From assembly GCF_028476545.1 (NCBI RefSeq), contig NW_026731827.1:35001-99000 (forward strand): a stretch of DNA of 64,000 nt, read 5' to 3'. Numbering within the stretch: the stretch's first letter is position 1; every line of letters starts with the position of its first letter. The notes beneath the pieces are model-generated. The model was not told the DNA's origin. It made no database searches and saw only the letters and a list, made by a program, of their open reading frames with translations. Shown here piece by piece: positions 34,051-54,387 of this stretch. The DNA is from Physella acuta. Lineage: Eukaryota; Mollusca; Gastropoda; Physidae. The position numbers and the translations under genes are program-made.

Positions 34051-35045
34051 ATATTTTAACATTGTGCGACAGTTTTTTGTAGTAAAAATAATATAAACAT
34101 CTTTCAAGTTCTTTGAATTGTGTGAAAACTGTTTTCTTAAACAGTATAACTAAATAAGGATGTGCTTTGAGTAGAAAATGAGAAATCTAAGTGTGCTGTG
34201 TGGTTGACATACATCTGATTGCACGAAATCTTAAGTGTGTGGTTATCCAGGGTAGTGTAATTGGCGTTGTGTGTTCTTATAAATTATTTCACTGTTACAC
34301 GGAACGTTTTTTTTTTTAAATTTTTTCAGTTGAATATTTTCATTTACACTTCATTATGTAAATAATGGCCCAGTAGTTTTGTTCACTCATTAATATCCAA
34401 AGACATAACTAGAATAAACGTAACAGATTCACAGACGCTAAAATGTGTTGTCTTAGCGTAAAGATTTTGACTATTGTCTCTTACATGAGTCGAAGAGTGA
34501 CACGGAAAATAATAATTTTCAGTATACATTATAATAATTATTTATAGATATTGAACAAAAATGTTCGTTGTCATAGTTTCACTAGACATATTTTGTTAAA
34601 AGGTAACAAGAAGTTTACAATTTGACTGTTGGGAAGACGTAGGGTGTCTAGTTGACCAAAATATTTACATATTGTTGATATAGAATAGATACATATATTA
34701 TGTCATGGTAAAAAGTAAATATACACTGCTATAGATCGCAACATATAGTCCCATTGTATTCTTTACGAAAGAACTTGTCTGATACATAAGAAGATGTAGT
34801 TTAATCTTTAGTATATAACGAAGGCTTAACTTCTATTCATTTAACTTCCAAGAAATTGTAGTAAAAATTTTTTTTTTATTGATAATATTGTTAAAGTGGA
34901 AATAGAAATATCAGAGACTATCAGGCACACATATAACACCTGATGTATCCATCTTAATTTCACCGAGTAGACATTACATAACGACACTGTTTTAGTAGTT
35001 ATAGATACTACATTATTCAGTGTCGTAATTTAAAATTTTAGCACA
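34051..35045 (-). other. 3' flank of the Ig gene, unit 1
   Basis: AT-rich sequence, nearly identical to 50376-51373 in unit 2. No repeat or exon recognised. The strong conservation reflects the recent duplication. Confidence 0.5.
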
Positions 35046-36642
35046 TTAAGCTGTGCTGTAGTACTTGATGAAGACGGCAAACATGTCAGCAATAGTCACA
35101 TCGCCGTTGGTCCAGTTCTGAGGTTCATTCTGCCTGGAATATTTGAAAACCAGGAACGTTCTGTTCCCAAGGGCAATTACCGTTGGTTCTGTCCACGGCG
35201 ACGAACCAGCCTTTGTCTTCTGGACATCCATTGTAGTTACTGTTGATGAAGAAGGTCCTGGTCAGTTCTGGCCTGACGTCCCCTTCAATGGAGAAGTAGT
35301 TGGTGGCGTCTGTCTTGATTTGTTTCCAAGTGGTGAACAGAACTCTGGACTTGTTGAACCAGCTGATGGAGGTAGAGTCTTGACCGTCAAACAAAATGTC
35401 GCCCACTCTGGTGTAGTTGGAGTACACGATGAAGGCGACCTCCTTAACTCTGTCCCAGTTGTCGAAGACTTCGGAGTTCCTGTAGTGGTTGTTGCAGGGT
35501 AGGGGGGCGGTGACCTAACATAAAATTCATTTATAATAAAGCGAAGTTTCAATAAACTACTTTGCAACAATAAGGGCGTAGGCAATAAAATAAAAAACCA
35601 ATGTTTTGTTTTATTTTTTATATCAAATATTCCTTTTACTATTACCGTGCTTTCAAGAAAGCCCATATTCTTATTTCCTCGTAATTTCGTAATTTCAAAA
35701 CAGCTTTTGGTTAATTTATTTTTGCTATTGTGGTTAAGGAGATTGATATGTTGAATATTTGCTGATAATAATTGTTTTCTAGATTATTCCATGTTTAACG
35801 TAATTAAATGAAAAAAACACTCACCTGTTTACATCCGGGTTCTACATCACTCGGGATCCCAGTGGCGTCATGAAAGGCGGCGTTGACAGATTTTCCTACG
35901 TAAGCTGTACCATGAAACGTCAGTGTCCAATCACCACTTTCAGTTTGCGTAGGCTGAAAATGTTTCATATTTTCTAAAATATTGCAACATTTAATTTATA
36001 ACTGAGCATAGATTAAAAAGAATAAAGCCTTTACTTACACTTTCACATTTCCCCACATCATGTTAATCAATACATGTCTACACTACGATTTGAGTTTTGT
36101 AAAGTTTTTACTATTACATACAGCGACAATTTTTGTTGTAAAATTATTAATGGTTTGATGTCTAACCTAGGTTATGTTTGCCTCGTTCCTTAATTGGATG
36201 GTCTCTGCTTCCAGATATCCAACCACAGTTTCCAGAGAATCCACCCGTTTGTTCTGATTATAGCAGCAGTTCTCTAACACAGCTGTTTTGTTTTCCAGCT
36301 CTTTTGTCTTCTTTGCCACTTCTTTAACTAATTCTTCATTAGCCGAAAGTCTCTTTTCAGTCTTTACAATAACATCTACCAACTCATTCACAATGGGTTC
36401 ATTGACTTGAACTGTCAGATTTCCAGTTAACATGACCCCATGGTTGTCAGATTTCAAACCGTTAATGTTACAAGTGTAAGTTCCGCCTTGCTGCTGATCT
36501 GGGTTAGACCAGGTCAGGGAAAGATAACCCGTGACTGGTGAAGTAGTGAAGGTTACGTCCCCTGCAACACTAAGTGTTTGAAAGTCGCTGTTAGCTGTGG
36601 CTGGATTACAAGCTGAGACTGAGGCTATTACCTCACTATCTT
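35046..36642 (-). pseudogene. Broken copy of the Ig, coiled-coil, unknown C-terminal domain gene
   Basis: Three exons remain: 36182-36642 (end of the Ig domain, TYTCNING, and coiled coil), 35825-35953 (43 codons, PTQTESGDWTLTFHGTAYVG onward) and 35046-35514 (C-terminal domain). Breaks, compared with the copy at 51374-54387: the first three exons are missing because the duplication edge at 36832 cuts the gene; the donor after the coiled coil reads GAG|GCAAAC in place of AAG|GTAACC; and the last exon is 5 bp shorter near 35160, which shifts the frame. The middle exon has good splice sites, is in phase, and has no counterpart in the other copy. It may supply the start of the domain: W-T-L-T-F, then C-N-N-H-Y-R-N from the next exon. 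Confidence 0.75.
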
Positions 36643-36832
36643 CTAACGATTAGAAATAAAAACCCCGTTAATTTATTTATTAAATTACATTGACAAAATG
36701 AAAAAGGAGTTAAGACATAAATGACAGAAATAAGAAATTCACATTAAAATATCACACTCTATAAAGTATTACTAAGTAGAATAGTAGATCTAGAATGTAT
36801 AATTAACTAAACTATTTTATTGATATTACTAA
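36643..36832 (-). other. Intron remnant at the duplication junction
   Basis: Matches 53363-53549 and stops about ten bases before where exon 3 begins in the other copy (53617-53560). Confidence 0.7.
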
Positions 36833-36890
36833 TGTAGCGTCAAGTCAGTTTAGTATACTCCAAGCCTGACCCAGCGAGATAACTTGACAC

Positions 36891-37239
36891 CAGAGGCGTA
36901 CCGAGGGGGGTGCAGGGGTGCGGACCACACCGGGTGACAACATTTAGGGGGGTGACACCAAGGCAAAAAATAGCAAAATATATAGAGAAAAATGATAATA
37001 CCACTTAATTAAGTGATTAATTCAAGTGTTAAATAGTCTTTTAATAGGTGCACATCGAAAATTTGAGGGGGGTGATGCAAATCGAAAGTTTGAGGGGGGG
37101 GGGGGTGCAAATCAAAAGTTTGAGGGGGGGGATGCAAATCGGGAATTTAAAGTTTGTCCCCGGGAAGGGTCGCTACACCTCTTGGGTGTGACACCATTAA
37201 GTGCCGCACCGGGTGACACCCGACCTCGCTACGCCACTG
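36891..37239. mobile_element. hAT-type MITE
   Basis: Second copy of the insertion at 13002-13348, same inverted repeats and the same 8-bp target duplication CTTGACAC (36883-36890, 37240-37247). Confidence 0.9.
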
Positions 37240-37646
37240 CTTGACACTTGGCTGTTTTACATCGGATCTCGAGTACGTCAACAGGTGCGACCGTATCGTC
37301 GTACAGGTAATTATACCTGACCCGTATTTTGAGAGGTGTTGTTCATTTTCATTGCGTAGTTACCGATAGAACTGTTAGTAATACGATCCCTCGAAAATAA
37401 AACGGATTTTACCATATAGGAGCGGTTACGTTTGTTAAGTTATACATCATTTGACTTATCAAGCAGTTGGCCTACATGTTTTTGCATATGTGTTTACAAT
37501 ACTTCATTGGCCAAAGTAAACAAACTTTGTATTCCCATTTTTTGAGTATGCACGTCTCGAAAGGTTATATCAGAACGTTGTAAAACTTTTTTGTTTCTCT
37601 CACATATCTTTAAATAATCTACTTGTATGATATAGCGATTGTACAA

Positions 37647-38367
37647 AATAAACCGGGAGTGATCTACCCTAAACTTTCTCGAATATTCTAATATAACACT
37701 ACGGGGGATGGCAACTCGGGACGTAGACAATATTTTTAATCCATTTTTAATTACCTAAACTTTTTATAATAGAATATAATCTCGTAGAAAAAGAATTGCA
37801 CACCAAGTGAACGCCAAATAAAATGTGCAAAATAGTGCGGGATAATATTAGTACTTTATAAATTCAAATTTTTTTTTGAGAAATCGGAAATAGCGTAAAT
37901 TACTACTTCCGGTCGACGGAAATTACTTAAATGTGATAGATGGCAGAAAATTAGAACTTTCACTTACGTGTGGAGTTTTATTCATGTATCTGAAATAGTA
38001 CTCAAGTTATAGCCTTTTGAAAAAAATTAAAGTAGAAAAAGTTCCATTTCCGGTTATCGAAAATGGCTCAAAATTTGATACGGATCTACGATTTTGATAA
38101 ATTACATATATATGAAATTTCATCAACCTAGCTATAACGGTACTCAAGTTATCGTGTTTACACACACACAGACACACAGACACACAGACACACAGACACA
38201 CAGACACACAGACACACAGACACACATACACACACAAACATACGGACAAGATTGAAAAACTATGTTTTTCCGACTTTTAGCGAGCACTAAAATGCCGATA
38301 TTTGCAAAAATCTCCTTTTTTTGCACGATTACAAGACTCTCTATACTTCGTATATTTGAGAAAGTAA
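37647..38367 (+). mobile_element. Interspersed repeat copy
   Basis: Counterpart of 13761-14302 in unit 2, here about 720 bp because internal segments lost from the unit 1 copy are kept (the stretch with AATCCATTTTTAATTACC). Confidence 0.75.
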
Positions 38368-38449
38368 AAATAAACGAACAATTCCCGGAATGAACATGAA
38401 CACAAAATGTTATGAGGGTGACCGCGTTATAAGCCTCGTTATACAGAAA

Positions 38450-39110
38450 CACTAACACACAAGTTGTCAGTGAAAAACATCCCGTTTTCTCACTCCCACA
38501 CACTAGTACACACGTTATCACTCCCACACACTAGCACACACGTTGTCACTCCCACACACTAGCACACAAGTTGTCACTCCCACACACTAGCACACACGTT
38601 GTCACTCCTACACACTAACACACACGTTGTCACTCCCACACACTAGCACACAAGTTGTCACTTCCACACACTAGCACACAAGTTGTCACTCCCACACACT
38701 AGCACACACGTTGTCACTCCCACACACTAACACACACGTTATCACTCCCACACACTAGCACACAAGTTGTCACTCCCACACACTAGCACACACGTTGTCA
38801 CTCCTACACACTAACACACACGTTGTCACTCCTACACACTAACACACACGTTGTCACTCCCACACACTATCACACAAGTTGTTACTCCCTCACACTAATA
38901 CACAAGTTGTCACTCCCACACACGAATACACACTAGCACACAAGTTGTCACTCCCACACACTAACACACACGTTGTCACTCCCACACACTAGCCCACAAG
39001 TTGTCACTTCCACACACTAACACACAATTTGTCACTCCTACACACTAGCGCACAAATTGCCACTCCCTCACACTAACACACACGTTGTCACTCCCGCACA
39101 CTCCAAACGA
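38450..39110. repeat. Minisatellite, ACTCCCACACAC type, short version
   Basis: Unit about 28 bp (CACTCCCACACACTAGCACA plus CAAGTTGT), about 23 copies. Lacks the pure (CTCCCACACA)n blocks of 14385-16400. Confidence 0.9.
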
Positions 39111-39826
39111 GTTGTCATTGATAAACATCCCGTTTTCTCACTCCCACACACTAACTACTAGCCTGTACATGCATGGTTTCATTCATACACAAAATGAAGG
39201 AATACACTTTACCTACTGCCGTGGGTCACTGTCAAAACTTGACTATACTGTGTGGTAAAACAAGTATTTATCTCGCTCACAATTTCCCCTCCTTAACATA
39301 GCCTTAATACCCCTCCTCTAAATAACAATTTGAAAAGCATTTTCGTGAATTTTTGGTTTACAAAATGTAACTATATAACTTTTCAAACACTAATTCATTG
39401 CTTGCTGATGACTGACGTTAGCGCTTCTAAGTAAATGTCAATATTGTAAGTTCTATAATAGTGCTAAAACAAAATCTCTGTTTTCTCTTGTCTTTCAGTT
39501 TATAACGCAAAACTGTTAAAACAGTATTTGATTTGATTTCTAGCGTTTGTTATCGCGACTCTACTGTATCAATTCGAAAACACGAAGCCTAAACATTTTC
39601 TATTGAATCATCTTGAATCTATTTACTTACAAAATACTGCTGGTTAAAATTTGCACACTAGAGTTCTAATATATTTACGCACCGTTTTACACATTGAAAC
39701 TTGGTTCGCACTTGTGTGATCACCGGGCGCCGTAGGATGTGTGTTGGCGAATTTTGTTTCTCTTTGCTCCTCTCAGCAACCAAACTGGACTGGTCTTGGT
39801 AGAGAAAGTTTACCATAAGGCAAAAG

Positions 39827-47680
<7,854 letters not shown>

Positions 47681-47824
47681 CACTCAAGCGACACCGTCTA
47701 TTCAGGTATGTGATATATTTGCCTATTTGGAACGTTATATAGGGCCTATTCAGATGCCTGCTATCATTATACATAGACATATATTAACAAAAGTAAAACA
47801 CAAAAGCCTAATAAAAATACCATT

Positions 47825-48730
47825 TTACTTTCAGTATGGGTAAACAATAACATGTTACTTTCAGTGTGGGTAAACGATAAACATTTTACTTTCAGTATGG
47901 GTAAACGCTAACATTTTACTTTTAGTATGGTTAAACGATAACATTTTACTTTCAGTATGGGTAAACGATAACATTTTACTTTTAGTATGGTTAAACGATA
48001 ACATTTTACTTTCAGTATAGGTAAACAATAACAGTTTCATTTCAATACTGGTTAAACAATAACATTTTACTTTCAGTATGGGTAAACGATAACATTTTAC
48101 TTTTAGTATGAATAAATGATACCATTTTACTTTCAGTATGGGTAAACGATAACATTTTACTTTCAGCACGGGTAAACGATAACATTTTACTTTCAGTATG
48201 GGTAAACGCTAACATTTTACTTTAAGTACGGGCAACGATAACATTTTATTTTCAGTATGGGTAAACGATACAATTTTACTTTCAGTACGGGTAAACGATA
48301 ACATTTTACTTTTAGTATGGGTAAACGATAACATTTTACTTTCAGTATGGGTAAACAATAACAGTTTCATTTCAGTATGGGTAAACAATAACATTTTACT
48401 TCCAGTATGGGTAAACGATAACATTTTACTTTCAGTACAGGTAAACGATAACATTTTGTTTTCAGTATGGGTAAACGATAACATTTTATTTTTAGTATGG
48501 GTAAACGATAACATTTTACTTTCAGTATGGGTTAACGATAACATTTTACTTCCAGTTTGGGTAAACGATAACATTTTACTTTCAGTATTGGTGAACGATA
48601 ACATTTTATTTTCAGTATGGGTAAACGATAACATTTTATTTTTAGTATGGGTAAACGATAACATTTTACTTCCAGTATGGGTAAACGATAACATTTTACT
48701 TTCAGTACGGGTAAACGATAACATTTTAGA
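47825..48730. repeat. 30-bp minisatellite
   Basis: About 30 units of GTATGGGTAAACGATAACAT plus TTTACTTTCA; counterpart of 30775-31885. Confidence 0.95.
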
Positions 48731-48744
48731 CATCCTAATGTTGC

Positions 48745-48935
48745 AAACACGCCTATGTCCATTTGATTTACTCAACCGTATATATCCAGTAGATTTAACA
48801 AACTGCATATATCCATTCAGTTTTACCAACCCGCATATATCCATTTGATTAACCAACCAGCATATATCCATTTGATTTAACAAACTGCATATATCCATTC
48901 AATTTTTTTTACCAACCCGAATATATCCATTAGAT
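48745..48935. repeat. 27-28 bp minisatellite, short version
   Basis: CATATATCCATT-based units; counterpart of 31890-32930 without the SINE. Confidence 0.85.
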
Positions 48936-49274
48936 TTCACCAACCTACAGGACTGTCATGTATTTTACGGCTAATCTCCTTTTTTCATGTATTCCACAGA
49001 GAGTAGTTTTTCCTTGAACTGAGCCTTGTCAGAACCAGTCACCTGATCAACCATGTTAGACACACATTCTATTCCAGTTTGTTTTTCAAACGTATGTTTA
49101 AAAAAAAAATGTACGGTAATAACGAGGAACAAAAACGCGAATTGATTTAGTTCATGTACACGGAAGATTTTAATTTTTGCAAAATGTTTTTTTGGTTGCT
49201 AATTATGCTCTAGTAACAATTAGCTAGTATAACCATTAATTGTTTTTTTTACTGTTATTTTAGTTAAATTTTTA

Positions 49275-49600
49275 CCTTTTGAGACAAGTTGTCTGTGTGG
49301 TTATAGAAAGGTAATTTAAATTAATGGTTGCTTTTACAATATTGGTTTTAAATTGTAATTAAGTCATATTAAGATTTTAATAAAATATGAATGATTCTAA
49401 TTTAATTTTATGTTTAAGCGTTAAATGTTTTAACATTGAGCGACACTTTGACTAATTAAAAACAATAATTAAAGATATGAAAGATCTATTAAGTTTTTTA
49501 ACTAAAATGTCATTAACTTATAATTAAGAATTAATATTATCCTATTTTAGAGATGTTATATTTAAATTTTAATTGTTTTAACATTGTGTGCAAAATTTGT
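49275..49600. other. Segment present only in unit 2
   Basis: Unit 1 joins GTTAAATTT directly to GTCTAATTAAAAATAATATA near 33256. Here about 330 bases intervene, with internal near-repeats of CTAATTAAAAA and TAATATTAT. A deletion in unit 1 between short repeats is the simplest reading. Confidence 0.5.
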
Positions 49601-49746
49601 CTAATTAAAAATAATATAGAAGAAAAAAAAGATCTTTTTAAGTTCTTTGAATGGCGTTTCATTAAAATATGTCTTTAACTTTTAATTAAGAACTAATATT
49701 ATTGTATGTTAATAAATATTCATATTTACATTATTTCACACTTTTT

Positions 49747-50375
49747 TACTTTCTCGTATATACGAAGTATAGAGAAAGTATTGTAATCGTGCCAAAAAAA
49801 AAAATCGAGATTTTTACAAATCTCCACGTTTTACATCTCACTGATACGGAAAAACATAGTTTTGCAATCTTGTCCGTATGTCTGTGTGTCTGTCTGTGTG
49901 TCTGTGTGTGTGTGTGTGTGTGTGTAAACACGATAACTTGAGTACCGTTACAGCTAGGTTGATGAAATTTCATATATAAGTATTTCATCAAAATCGTAGA
50001 TCCATATCAACTTTTGAGTGATTTCCGATAACCGGAAGTGGTAGTTTTTCTACTTTGAATTTTTCAAAAGCCTGTAACTTGAGTATAATTTCAGATAGAT
50101 AAATGAAATTTCACAGGTAAGTAAAAGATCTAATTCTCTACCTTCTGTCAAATTTTGAATAATTTGCGTTGAACGGAAGTACTAACTTACGCTATTTCCG
50201 ATTTCTCAAAAACGCATTTAAATTTATAAAGTGCTAATAATATTGCGCACTATTATGCACATCTTTATTTGGCGTATTTAAAATGGATTAAAAATCATGT
50301 CTATAGCCCGAGTTCCCATCCCCTGTTATTTTATATAAGAATATTCGAGAAAGTTTAGGGGAGATCACTCCCGGT
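49747..50375 (-). mobile_element. Interspersed repeat, full copy
   Basis: Counterpart of 33408-34050. Confidence 0.8.
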
Positions 50376-51373
50376 TTATTATATTTTAACATTGTGCGAC
50401 AGTTTTTTGTAGTAAAAATAATATAAACATCTTTCAAGTTCTTTGAATTGTGTGAAAACTGTTTTCTTAAACAGTATAACTAAATAAGGATGTGCTTTGA
50501 GTAGAAAATGAGGAATCTAAGTGTGCTGTGTGCTTCACATACATCTGATTGCACGAAATCTTAAGTGTGTGGTTATCCAGAGTAGTGTAATTTGCGTTGT
50601 GTGTTCTTATAAATTATTTCACTGTTGCACGGAACGTTTTTTTTTTAAATTTTTTCAGTTGAATATTTTCATTTATACTTCATTATGTAAATAATGGTCC
50701 AGTAGTTTTGTTCACTCATTAATATTCAAAGACATAACTAGAATAAACGTAACAGATTCACAGACGCTAAAATGTGTTGTCTTAGCGTAAAGATTTTGAC
50801 TATTGTCTCTTACATGAGTCGAAGAGTGACACGGAAAATAATAATTTTCAGTATACATTATAATTATTATTTATAGATATTGAACAAAAATGTTCGTTGT
50901 CATAGTTTCACTAGAGATATTTTGTTAAAAGGTAACAAGAAGTTTAAAATTTCACTGTTGGGAAGACGTAGGGTGTCTAGTTGACCAAAATATTTACATA
51001 TTGTTGATATAGAATAGATACATATTTTATGTCATGGTAAAAAGTAAGTATACACTGCTATAGATCGCAACATATAGTCCCATTGTATTCTTTACGAAAG
51101 AACTTGTCTGATACATAAGAAGATGTAGTTTAATCTTTAGTATATAACGAAGGCTTAACTTCTATTCATTTAACTTCCAAGAAATTGTAGTAAAAAAATT
51201 TTTTTTATTGATAATATTGTTAAAGTGGTAATAGAAATATCAGAGACGATCAGGCACGCATATAACACCTGATGTATCCATCTTAATTTCACCGAGTAGA
51301 CATTACATAACGACACTGTTTTAGTAGTTATAGATACTACATTATTCAGTGTCGTAATTTGAATTTGAGCCCA
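50376..51373 (-). other. 3' flank of the intact Ig gene
   Basis: Near-identical to 34051-35045; AT-rich, nothing coding recognised. Confidence 0.5.
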
Positions 51374-52809
51374 TTAGGCTGTGCTGTAGTACTTGACGAA
51401 GACGGCAAACATGTCAGCAATAGCCACATCGCCGTTGGTCCAGTTCTGAGGTTCATTCTGCCTGGAATATTTGAAAACTGGGAACGTTCTGGACTGTTCC
51501 CAAGGGCAAATACCGTTGGTTCTGTCCACGGCGACGAACCAGCCTTTGTCTTCTGGACATCCATTGTAGTTACTGTTGATGAAGAAGGTCCTGGTCAGTT
51601 CTGGCCTGACGTCCCCTTCAATGGAGAAGTAGTTGGTGGCGTCTGTCTTGATTTGTTTCCAAGTGGCGAACAGAACTCTGGACTGGTCGAACCAGCTGAT
51701 GGAGGTAGAGTCTTGACCGTCAAACAAAATGTCGCCCACTCTGGTGTAGTTGGAGTACACGATGAAGGCGACCTCCTTAATTCTGTCCCAGTTGTCGAAG
51801 ACTTCGGAGTTCCTGTAGTGGTTGTTGCAGGGTAGGGGGGCGGTGACCTAACATAAAATTAATATGTGAATAAGGCGAAGTTTCAATAAACTATTTTGTA
51901 ACAATACGGTAGAAAAATCAAATTAATTTAACTCTTTTTTCTAATTTTGACAAAGGAGGTAATTTAAAAATACATTAAACTCAAGCTAATAAAAAATGTG
52001 AATGCAAATATACGTTCGTCATAGAAGGAATTAGTGTTGCAATAATATAATTAGCAAAATGTGAATGCAAATTATTCGGATGTGTAAGAGGAAATTATTG
52101 TTTGAAAATAATGATTTGCATGGATTGATAAAAGGCAATATTTTATTTATTTTATTCACTAAATGTAGGCCCTACTGTTTATTACTAAGACTTATAATTT
52201 TTAATCAACTATTCAGCACTATCACGTTCATTAGGTGCGCAGCGGTTTTAGTTATGAAACTTTATTGTAAATTTTTAAAATTTAAAGTAGCCTACTGGAA
52301 AAAGAATGCGTGAATGGATAAAGTGAAATATTGTAGGTAAAACACGGATATTTTAAATACTGCCTATTATTTATACTGTTTACTAATTATTATTCTATCT
52401 TTCGGTTTGCGGACAAGCTAGGGGTTTTATAGGAGAGGCGGGGGGGGGGGGGGGCATATGTCCCCGGGTGCCGACCTTAGGGGGCGCCAAAGTTGGTTGG
52501 AAAAAATATGCGAGGGGGGGGTGGAAATCGAAAGTTTTTTTTTTGGGGGGGGGGGGGACAGGGGTGCAAATCGAAAGTTTGAGGGGGGTGCAAATCACCG
52601 GAAAGGGCGCGATTTGGCGCTACGGACTAGACTGTGAGCAATATGCCTTTATGATTGCATTTAAATTGTGTTTATGTTATGAGTGTTGTGTTTGTTTTTT
52701 CGTTTGTGTTTTTTTTTTTGCGTTCGTTTCTGTTGTGTTTAGTTTTGTTCTGTTCCCAAGTTGGTACATTTAAAAAAGATTTACCGTGGCGGAGCACGGG
52801 ATGCAGCTA

Positions 52810-52892
<83 letters not shown>

Positions 52893-54387
52893 TGTGGTTA
52901 CCTTGTTCCTCAATTGGCTGCTCTCTGCTTCCAGATATCCTACCACAGTTTCCAGAGATGCCACCCGTTTGTTCTGATTATAGCAGCAGTTCTCTAACGC
53001 AGCCGTTTTGGTTTCCAGCTCTTTTGTCTTCTTGGCCAGTTCTTTAACTAATTCTTCATTAGCCGAAAGTCTCTTTTCAATCTTTACAATAACATCTACC
53101 AACTCATTCACAATCGGTTCACGGACTTGAACAGTCAGATTTCCAGTTAGCATGACTCCATGGTTGTCAGCTGTCAAACCGTTAATGTTACAGGTGTAAG
53201 TTCCGGCTTGCTGCTGATCTGGGTTAGACCAGGTCAGGGAAAGATAACCCATGACTGGTGAAGTAGTGAAGGTTACGTCCCCTGCAACACTAACTGTTTG
53301 AAAATCGCTGTAAGCTGTGGCTGGATTACAAGCTGAGACTGAGGCTATTACCTCACTATCTTCTAACGATTAGAAATAAAAAAAAACCCGTTAATTTATT
53401 TATTAAATTACATTGACAAAGTGAAAAAGGAGTTAAGATATAAATGACAAAAATAAGAAATTCACATTAAAATATCACACTATATAAAGTATTACTAAGT
53501 AAAATAGTAGATCTAGAATTTATAATTAAGTAAACTATTTTATTGACATTATATTTTACCTCGGGTAATTGTTATTGACAATATATTTTTAAACTGGGTG
53601 CTCATTTCTTTAATGGACTGTAGCAAAAAAAAAACAAGGCAGATAGATGATTTATTACTTTCTCGTTTACAGAGTTTAGATGAAATATTGTAATTGTACA
53701 CAAAAATCACATGAAATTTTGACAGTTTTCACCGTTTTGTTTTGCAGTACTTCATCATATTCGGAGTATATGGAACTTATTTTAAACTGGCAAAATTTCT
53801 AAATCCAGATTTATCAAATTGTCTGCGTTTACGCGTAATCGAGACAGAAAACTGGGCTTTGCAATTCAGTATTTAAATTTACTAGCCTTGGAAAGCACAA
53901 GAACTACTCTAAGATCAACCGAGTCATAGTAGCACAAATGCTGACCTGTAGAATGTTCGCTGCTGTCATACAATCAATCAAAAATGGATTTTTAAAGTAA
54001 TTAGAATACATATAATTTAATTAAATATGCCGGCTTACCTCCAAAGAACAGTTGACCTTGAGAGTGGGAGTCAAGGCTGTTGTGATGGCTGAGGTCGACG
54101 CTTGGAACACCATCTTAGAACCTGTAGAGATTTAGCAAAATGTTATTATTGAAAAAAATATTTAAATCTGATTTATCTTAGAAATGATTATACATTCGGT
54201 ATAAATGGAATTAGTTTAACGGCATTAAATTTAGGCTTTTAATTTGAGTTGTAAGTATAATGACGACAGTTCACATAAAAAATGATATGTCATTTAGAAT
54301 CAGCCCATGTAAAAGTCTGTACTTACCAAATGTTAATGACATTGATAAACAGCCTGCCACAATGTAGATTGCAGAACGTTGAATCAT
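51374..54387 (-). CDS. Secreted Ig, coiled-coil protein with unrecognised C-terminal domain (VIgL-like)
   Basis: Five minus-strand exons: 54327-54387, 54039-54121, 53560-53617, 52902-53362 and 51374-51847. Phases 1, 0, 1, 0 are consistent throughout, giving 378 residues. Exon 1 is a signal peptide (MIQRSAIYIVAGCLSMSLTF). Exons 2-4 form one Ig domain (NCSLE ... LSLTWSNPDQ ... TYTCNING) and then a coiled coil (KRLSANEELVKELAKKTKEL) with a CC pair. The last exon is a 158-residue domain with four cysteines: PCNNHYRN, NWDRVKEVAFIVYSNYTRVG, NYNGCPEDKGWFV, CPWEQ, FKYSRQNEPQNW and ADMFAVFVKYY. I do not recognise it; it is not fibrinogen, C-type lectin, galectin or H-type lectin. The exon at 35825-35953 of the broken copy is absent, but skipping it keeps the frame. 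Probably a secreted oligomeric recognition protein. Confidence 0.8.
51910..52780 (-). other. Intron sequence unlike the other unit
   Basis: Homology to unit 1 stops near 51910. The region holds G-rich runs (52440-52570) and a T/G-rich stretch (52670-52750), but not the middle exon found at 35825-35953. A possible Helitron 3' end (GATGCAG-CTAG|T) is at 52807-52810; the 5' end was not identified. Confidence 0.4.
52811..52887. repeat. (AT)n microsatellite beside a splice donor
   Basis: About 38 units starting immediately after a CTAG and ending 14 bases from the donor of the exon at 52902-53362. Confidence 0.95.
53650..53880 (-). mobile_element. Diverged fragment of the interspersed repeat family
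   Basis: Begins TTACTTTCTCGTTTACAGAG on the plus strand and shares CAAAATTTCTAAATCCAGATTT-like wording with the variant end near 18690-18800. Lies in intron 2. Confidence 0.5.

Noticed and set aside
35143-35502. Plus-strand frame of about 119 codons (also 51359-51835)
   Set aside because: Antisense shadow of the minus-strand C-terminal domain exon, which has splice sites, phase agreement and protein-like content.
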